64,000 bases of DNA from Triplophysa rosa (Eukaryota > Chordata > Actinopteri > Cypriniformes > Nemacheilidae): the NCBI RefSeq assembly GCF_024868665.1, contig NC_079898.1:19402403-19466402 (forward strand), given 5' to 3'. The translations under genes were made by a program, and so were the position numbers. Below the pieces are notes generated by a model. The model was not told the DNA's origin, searched no databases, and saw only the letters and a list, made by a program, of their open reading frames with translations. Shown in pieces: positions 56,838 to 64,000 of this stretch. Each line of letters starts with the position of its first letter. The first letter of the stretch is position 1.

Positions 56838-58188
56838 GCACAGTCCACCCAAAATGAAAATTTTGTCATGAATTACTCACCCTCAAGTTGTTCCAAACCT
56901 GTATAAATGTAAATGTATCTATATTTGGAAAAATGTTAAAACTGACAATTCTGGGGCACAACTGACTACTATAGTAGAGAAAAAATGTTTTGGTAATTAT
57001 TGTAAAATTCTATACATTTTGTTTGATCTGTTAAACTCAAAAGAAGATATTTTTAAGAATTTAGGAAAATAAACAGTTCTGGGGAAGCTTTGACTACCAA
57101 TTACATTTTTTTCTACTATGGCAGTCAATGGTGCCCCAGAAATCTCAGTTGCTAACATTCTTCCAAACATCTGTATGTTTAACAGAACAAAGAAATTTAA
57201 ACAGGTTTGTAACAACTTGAGGTTGAGTAAGTCATGACCAGTGGTGTATGCTTACTTTTTCAATAGCGCTGTTTGCGTATAACGACTTTTGAAGATCTAC
57301 AGTATATTAGCGTATACCCTCTTGTTTTGCTGCTTAAAAACGTCTCCAAGCAGACTTTGTGGTTGCTTTCCCTTTAACTTTATCGCCTTTTTCTTATTTT
57401 GTTTTTAAACACGTGATTCTTTCACTCAGTTTCTTAAAAACCTCCGACAACCGCGTCAAGCGCGTCATCTTCAGTGTTGGCAGCGCGCCAGATAGGAGTT
57501 CTTCCTGTTCGTTACTAAAACAGTCCCGCTGAAGCCGTCAGGTAACATAACATTGATAAAACTGCTCACTTTTAGTCAAAGTTGCTTTAAATTGTTCTTA
57601 CCGGCAGTGGGTACTCTCTTCTTTCCCGGCTCGAGAGAGATTGACACTGATTTCACAGATTCTCTTGCGCTGCTTTATCTCTTTATGATATTGCGATGCA
57701 TCACGAATATTTAATATCTGCCACAACTTTTAATACTAGCTTTACTCAGGCAAAGTTACATCTGTATTCTGTACCAAGTAAAAATATTGTATTGTGGTCA
57801 ACAGTACAGGCCTGTTTTTTTCCAATGATATAACTTCATAATCAAAGCATAAGTGAAGAAGTATGCATGTCCATATCAGGTGGATGCTGCACATTGGTGG
57901 TGCTTGAGGAGATCCCCCTTTCCATGTAAAAGCGCTTTGAGTGCCCAGGCAGAAAAGCGCTATATAAATGTAATGAATTATTATTATATTATTATATATT
58001 AATTAATAAATGGCATATTTAGCTGTAATAAACGTCATGTTACTAACACACACTGGCTTCTATGTTTTTTGGCCATTTGGGGTCAGACTCTGTGGTAATG
58101 TTGTATAGTTTAGTACACCACTTTTTTTGTTATACTGCATCACTGGTCATGACAGAATTGTAATTTCTAGGTGAACTGTCCCTTTAAA
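56838..58188. mobile_element. TTCACCC-family fold-back MITE, split by a nested hAT element
   Basis: The left part (56838-57238) begins 'ggcacagtccacccaaaatg' and runs to 'gagtaagtcatgac'. The right part (58146-58188) resumes with 'gtcatgacagaattgtaatt' and ends 'gaactgtccctttaa'. Joined, the sequence follows other family members across the break. Divergence between the arms suggests an older insertion than the one at 58973. It lies between tc2n and fbln5, and its right end is close to the fbln5 poly(A) region. Confidence 0.8.
57239..58145. mobile_element. 907-bp hAT-type element nested in a MITE
   Basis: Ends CAGTGGTG and CATCACTG are inverted with one mismatch. They are flanked by the perfect 8-bp duplication GTCATGAC (57231-57238 and 58146-58153). 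No transposase frame is left. The interior has a CpG-richer stretch (57440-57540) ending in a donor-like CAG/GTAACA and, at about 57938-57975, a LINE-like tail 'aaaagcgctatataaatgta'. Confidence 0.82.
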
Positions 58189-58670
58189 AGCTGTCAAAGT
58201 AAACACACAAACAAAGAAATGTTCAGGCCATCAAATTTGTGTTTATTGACTGACCAGGCTCTCTTTAGCTCACAGTAAGAAAACTTGACACAAGAGCCAC
58301 TGAGAATATCAACAAACAAATTCAGCTTTACAGAAAACGTAATTTTCATGTTTGTTAATGGGGAAAAAAGAACACACAAGGAAAAAAAAACACACACAAG
58401 GTCAAAGAAACACAACATAAATATTCTTATGAGTGGGTGCATGCGTGTGACTGTAAAATGACAACCAGGCAGCCGAATCAAAAACCTGCATTATGACCAT
58501 ATCAAGGATCAGACGCACTAGAAAACAGAGAGACTGACGACCACACAGAAGTCTGGAACAACTGAAACAAAAGATGAAAAAATGCAGCTGCCTGACGGGT
58601 AGTGCAGTAACAGAAGTCCATGATGGAGGTATGAAGGGGTGAGAGGTCAGAGAGGTCTGAGGTTAACATC

Positions 58671-61620
58671 TCAGAATGGATGCTCAGGGACAAATATTGT
58701 GAGACGGATGATGGAACTGCCTCGGAAGTTGATGACGTTGTTAACGGTAACCATCTCTAGATCAAGAACAATCGTCTTTGGTCCTTTAATGGGTCGGGCG
58801 AGAACCAAGGTTGCACTGATATTGCTGGTTTGCTGTAGTGTTGAGAAATAACCAGACAGAGAGAGAGAGGGTGTAAATAAATATTTTGTTTATTAATGCT
58901 GATTCTGTCTTTTTTATCATCAAAGATAAATCATTGTTTGCATACACACTTGAAAAAACAGTCCTAAAACTTTTATAGGGATAGTTCACCCACAAATGAA
59001 AATTCTGTCATCATTTACTCACCCTCAGATTGTTCCAAACCTGTATACATTTCCTTGTTCTGCTAAACACAAAGGAAGATATTTGGAAGAAGGTCAGTAA
59101 CCAAACAGATCTCATTCCCCATTGACTCATATAGTATTTATTTTCCCTACTATAGCAGTAAATGGGGGCTGAGATCTGTTTGATTACTGACATTGTTCCA
59201 AAAAACTTTCTTTGTGTTTAGCAGAACAAAGAAATGTATACAGGTTTGGAACAATCTGAGGGTAAATGATGACAGAATTTTCATTCTTGGGTGAACTATT
59301 CCTTTAACTATTCTTTGATTCTATTGGGAACTTATTAACTGGGGGATTTGCAGGCCCAATAAAAACTTTGTGGTGTGGCTACAGAGCAAAGTTATTCAAC
59401 ATGCCTCTCTTAGCATGCCTACAGCGCCCTCTAGTGGATCTATTTATATAAATACCCTAAATTTACAACTACCTTTAAGGCATAGTTCACCCAAAAACAA
59501 AAATAATTTATAGCATCAGCCATAAAAGATTATACATGCAGAACATATTTAGAGCAAAAAACACAAAAGAAATCTCAGTGGTATAACAGCAAGTGGATAT
59601 AGAGACAGTAGCCAGCCTACCCGCATGTAAAACTCCCGTCCCTCATTGCCAGACTTGATCTTGAAGATGTAAAATGCTCCAGGATAGCGTGTGGTGGCCT
59701 GCATCTGAAATATATCAGCAGGAACACTGCGACCAGAAGACAAATCCATATGCCTGTATAGGATAGTAAAGGGCCTTTCCCGACAGGCGGGGTTCTCCGC
59801 AGAACACATGCACTGACTGAAAGAAAAACAAGGCATTGAGGGATGTCAAATTGCAGCATCTGTTCATGATTATACTAATGGGTCAAATGGGTGATTTTAT
59901 GAACTCACTTATCGTTGAGCTCTATGTAAGGCTGGTCACATCTCAGAGGGTCCAGACATGTGTAACCTCCTTGGAAATTGAAACACACTTGTGCTGTCGT
60001 ACAAGTGTTGTTACCAGACTCACATTCATTGAGGTCTTCAAAAATGAAAGAAAGGTGGAAGTCAGATGGCAGCAGCAACAATTAAACCAACAAAATAAAG
60101 AATGTGCGATATATGTAAAAATATTGTATGTTTTGTTTATTTTTCTTACATTAAGTAATAATAATAATATTATAATAATAAATATTTCATACAATGTTCA
60201 GTTTCTAAATAAGGTGGATAAAAGATCATTCATAAAAATAAACATAACAAAATGAAATACAAACAACACAAAGTAAAAATGTAGACATACCTTCACAGGT
60301 CCTTCCATCCTCATACAAGTAATATCCAGGTGGACACAAACAGGAGTATGATCCAGGTGTGTTAAAACACCTGTACTGACATAGAAAGTCTGAGAAACTG
60401 CACTCGTCCACATCTGAGACCAACAGAGGAAGATGAGAAACACAGCACACTGTTAAAAATGGCCAACTTTCTGGCTAGTGCACTGACAAGTGAACTAAGG
60501 AGCTAGATTTTTTTACTTTCTTCTGTTATGTTCCCTTTAAACATTCCCATTCCCTTCCCTGATTACCGTTACAGGTTGTTCCATCAGAGGCGAGCTCAAA
60601 CCCCTCGTCACAAGTGCACATGAATGAACCGTATGTGTTCAAACAGCCGTGAGTACAACTGTCTGTTTCACACTCATCCACATCTGTTGAAAGAGGAAGA
60701 TGACAGAAAGTCTCTTACTATAAAACAAGAATAGCTATGTTCAATAAATTCCAGACCTTGCTTATGAGCTGAACTTAAACTAAGCCAAAATGATCAGATG
60801 GATGTCAAAAGGCGCTTATAAATTTGATCACCTTGGCAAGTCCTGCTGTCGCTATTGATGAGGTACCCAGGGCCACAAGAGCAGGAGTATGACCCGGGGA
60901 GGTTAGCACACAGCTGCTGGCAGTAACCATAGCGACACTCATCAATGTCTAGAGAAAGATGAAGAATATAGCACTAAATACACAGTCAAATATTTTTTTG
61001 TCTAAAAATGACAATCAGTAGAATAGAATAGAATATATTGTCATTTGTCAGAAAAAAAACAATGAAAAACTGTTTAGCAGCTCTACATTAGGCATTTAAA
61101 AAAACAAGTGAAAAAATGTACACAGGAATTATGTACAGAAGACTATATTAACAGATAAAAAGAAATTATATACAAGACATAAATACAAAAATGCAAGACA
61201 AGGGATGGGACAAAAATACAATAAACAAGTTGGTGTAAAACTAATAAATAGTGCAAAATTGCAAAATGTAGTGCAAAGTCATATTATTACATAATTTACT
61301 CCTGAACACAAAAAGGATTAATACATAATTTAAATTTCAGTAAATAACTCATTTAATACAACATGTATAATTCTTGGTGAAACATTTACTGGATTATTAT
61401 AGGAATTACTGACAATGACTTGAAATATAGACTGCAGTAGTTAGGGCATTGTTCTAAAAAATGTAAACCAGGCATTAGTATTGTTTCTAAATCTTACCTT
61501 GACATTGTCCACTAACCAGCCAGTAGCCCTCAGTACATGAGCAGGTGTATCCACCAGCTGTATTTATACATACTTGAGTCGGGTTACACTGGTGTGACTG
61601 GGTCTCACATTCATCAACAT
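58671..61620 (-). CDS. fbln5: Fibulin 5, C-terminal part (5' exons lie right of the window)
   Basis: A secreted extracellular-matrix glycoprotein that scaffolds elastin and lysyl oxidase-like enzymes on microfibrils. Seven exons: 61620-61498, 60948-60832, 60683-60567, 60413-60291, 60035-59909, 59816-59621 and 58832-58671 (TGA at 58671-58673). The first five are each one calcium-binding EGF module starting D-(V/I/L)-(D/N)-E-C ([56 protein letters not shown]). They use uniform phase-1 borders, as in matrix EGF genes. The last two encode the fibulin C-terminal domain ([20 protein letters not shown], then [10 protein letters not shown], ending IFVPEHPF). About 320 residues are visible. Signal peptide, first EGF module and RGD-containing region must lie beyond 64000. 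A poly(A) signal candidate on the gene strand is at 58247-58242. Confidence 0.95.
58973..59307. mobile_element. Fold-back MITE, nearly perfect hairpin
   Basis: The best-preserved TTCACCC-family copy: the left arm (tagttcacccacaaatgaaa ... gtatttattttccc) is mirrored by the right arm (tactatagcagtaaatgggg ... ttcttgggtgaactattcct). It lies in the last fbln5 intron. Confidence 0.88.
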
Positions 61621-62211
61621 CTGAAAGAAAGAGAGGGAGAGAGAGAAAAGAAGAATCAGCATAAAGAATTTACATTAGAATACTGTTTGTACATGTAATT
61701 ATAATAATTTATCCAATTGATGTGTAAATCTTATCATCTCCAGCATCCCTCTATAATGGCAGAGGCAGCTTGATTCAGAATTTTTAGAAGTTGACAACCC
61801 ACTGAAAGCTTGTCTTCATTGGTTTTTCAGTGTTATGGCTTCACCATTCACAGCTGGACGGCTACAATTCTAAATTGGTCCCTGAAGTCATGAATCCTAC
61901 AATCACATCTGCACATCTTACACAAATAACGGCACACAACACTGTTCCTAAACTGGAACTACTTCTCTATGTTCCGCTTATTTATTATCAGAACAATTCC
62001 TTATGAGGACATTATATCCCTTAAAATACCCAAACAAGCACGCTTGGTTCTCAGACCATGAAGTCAGATGTTTGAAAAGAAAGCAAACTGCTATATAAAA
62101 GTTGTGAGGCGGTAGGGGGAGCGTGTGAAAGCCTGGTTAAAATAGCAATGATACACAGTTTCCTAGCTAATTGAACCATAGTTTAATAAGTTAGACCTTT
62201 AGTTACCCAAC

Positions 62212-62392
62212 ATATTTTGAAGAACGTTGATAACAGGCTCCCAATGACTTCCATTGTACGGACACAAAACAAAATTTTTCAAAATATCTTCATTTGTGTT
62301 CCACAGAAGAAACAGTCATATACGGGTTTTAAAAGACATGAGGGTGAATAAATGATGACAGAATTGTTATTCTAGGATGAACTCAGTTTAAA
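62212..62392. repeat. Decayed half of a TTCACCC-family MITE
   Basis: Contains 'caaaatatcttcatttgtgt' and 'gagggtgaataaatgatgac', the central and right-arm words of the family; the left arm is missing. Confidence 0.65.
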
Positions 62393-62399
62393 TACATTA

Positions 62400-62475
62400 A
62401 TGTATACTCATCATCAGGTTAGGTGGAACTGAATTTACAACCTTTGTGTCAGCATACTTATCCATTACGCTGCCT
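62400..62475 (-). repeat. tRNA-derived SINE fragment
   Basis: The complement shows a degenerate head with 'gcagcgtaatggataagtat' and a B-box-like 'aggttgtaaattcagttcc'. Confidence 0.5.
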
Positions 62476-63365
62476 CTATTCTCAGAGAGAAGATGTTTCA
62501 TGAAATAAATAAACATAATATTAGGAATCATTATGAGGTAGAAAAAAGCCTGTCTTAGTGCCAGGTCGGCTGGCAGAGATAAGGGCCACATTGAGACAAA
62601 ACTGCCCCTGCTGGGTCCTAGAGAGTAAGAGCATCTGGGTTATATGTGTACAATCACAGGCATATGTCTGAACTGAGGTGAAAGGATCTAGGGCATTCTG
62701 GGAATGTCAAAAGTTTGGGGATCAGATCCAGAAACAGCATAAGCGATCGTCAGTTAACGTTGCAAATGACAAGGATGAGTAAAAAATATATTGAGTAAAT
62801 GAAACCAATAAATCATGTAAAATAAAGGAGAAAGATCAGTGATATTAACTGTTGGCAAATGGTATGAGTAATGGTTTAGAATGGTGATTTTATAGTGTTT
62901 TCAAATAAAAGTTTAATAAGTTAGTTCAATAAACTTCACAAATGGGACCATAAAACTAGACTTTACTGAAGTCATTAAATGTATTATTTACACCAGAGAT
63001 ATCTAATACTTCATAAGTAGGCCTAAACAGAATTTCCTCTTCAGTACATGTGCACATCTTCTTTCCAGGAATTCAATGCCTGTGATCTGTTGCCATGCAC
63101 TGGTTATTTTATCAAAGAAAACTACTTGTGTGTAAAAGAGAGAAAGGAATAAAACCCATATAAGCAAATCAGAATGGAGGCATTTACTATCCACCCAATC
63201 AAACAACACTTGTGTTTGTGGATTAAGTGATTTTGTTGTTGTCGGTCTACTAACTGATATTGGAAATATGCCAGAGTAATACTGTTTCATGAGGAATGTC
63301 TAGTAAAATGTCAGCTACACTGGAGGCTTGTTTGAGAGAACAGTACAAATTTCCACAGGCACTAC

Positions 63366-63955
63366 TTAAAGGAACAATACGGGGTTTTTATGAGGATCTA
63401 TTGACAGAAATGCAATATAATATACAAAACTTCAGAGGTGTATAAAGGCCTGACATAACGAACCATTATGTTTGTAATTCCTTAGAATAAGCTGTTTATA
63501 TCTACATACGGAGTGGCCCTATACATTGAATTAATGTATCTGGAGTATCAGAAGTATCTGGACGAGTACAACAATAAAGCGGTTCCAATTATGCTCAAAA
63601 CTGCTAATATTACAACAATAACATATCTTGGTTCTAACAAACAGAAAACCAATGTTACTCACATACTGATCCGAATCAAAGCAACCTCGTCGGGGGTGAT
63701 TTTTAGACAATCTTTCTCTCCAACGTCTCTCTGCTGGAAAGTATCTCCATAGATATCTATGAGTATCTCTGCTAAAAGCCAAGTAGTACTGCGGATCCTA
63801 ACGCGTCTCTGCTGGAAAGTCTTTATAATATTAACGCAGGTCCTAGCTCCTCTTTTTGTACTGTGGTGGCCACCGTCGTGTTTGGACTGAGAGATTCGTT
63901 GCAAATCTATAATACAACGCTAGTGGCCACTGTAAATCAAAAACTGCGTCTTTAA
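63366..63955 (-). mobile_element. ~590-bp TTAA-flanked element, longer relative of MITE family B
   Basis: TTAA at 63366-63369 and 63952-63955 border the unit. The left portion ('gaggatctattgacagaaat', 'cttcagaggtgtataaaggc') matches family B. The centre is unrelated to the other copies and carries a direct repeat CTCTGCTGGAAAGT (63729-63742 and 63807-63820). The right end 'agtggccactgtaaatcaaa' is also different. No transposase. Confidence 0.65.
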
Positions 63956-64000
63956 AGAAACATACACATTCTGTCATCATTTAATCAACCTATATGACTC

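Larger units (their letters stand above)
61621..64000. other. fbln5: fbln5 intron, 3' part
   Basis: No further fbln5 exon is recognised up to the right edge. The stretch holds a decayed fold-back MITE (about 62212-62392), tRNA-SINE debris (about 62400-62475) and a TTAA-flanked element (63366-63955). The rest is AT-rich intron. Confidence 0.6.

Overview
This is a stretch of teleost fish nuclear DNA, most likely from a cyprinid (zebrafish or carp type). It shows split genes with GT-AG introns and AT-rich spacers. It is densely seeded with short inverted-repeat transposons, tRNA-derived SINEs and L2/CR1-type LINE remnants of the kind typical of cyprinids. I assembled gene models exon by exon, checking reading frame and splice phase at every junction. 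Comparisons with human proteins are from memory, not from a database search.

Layout, left to right. arg2 (+): last five coding exons, 225-1749. vti1b (-): complete, 4893-12060, six exons, 226 aa. rdh12 (+): complete, 12838-15161, seven exons, 322 aa. zfyve26 (-): complete, 17149-36233, forty coding exons that join in frame to 2569 aa, with a FYVE zinc finger near residues 1835-1897. A galectin-related gene of the lgalsl type (+): 38486-40135, 149 aa. plek2 (-): 42037-45660, nine exons, 359 aa. tc2n (-): 49761-56196, eleven coding exons, 474 aa. fbln5 (-): 58671 to 61620, its last seven exons, with the 5' part beyond the right edge.

The order arg2-vti1b-rdh12-zfyve26 matches human 14q24. tc2n-fbln5 are neighbours in human 14q32, and plek2 is also on 14q. 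The window therefore looks like a compact fish version of a region dispersed along human chromosome 14. The genes do not form a pathway: they cover mitochondrial arginine catabolism, endosomal SNARE fusion, retinal reduction, PI3P-linked lysosome/autophagy work, a lectin fold, membrane-cytoskeleton signalling, a C2 protein and elastic-fibre assembly. vti1b and zfyve26 both act in the endolysosomal system.

Intergenic and intronic DNA is dominated by repeats. There are several copies each of a fold-back MITE with a 'TTCACCCAAAAATGAAAATT' end, a ~390 bp MITE family and a 434 bp MITE family. There is also a TTAA-flanked MITE and hAT-type elements with perfect 8-bp target duplications, one of them inserted inside another transposon. 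I saw no RNA gene, CRISPR array or prokaryote-type system. The points most worth a second look are the lgalsl-like gene with a galectin-type HxNxR triad, a 532-bp transposon carrying a spliceable mini-ORF, and E-box (CLEAR-like) motifs upstream of zfyve26.
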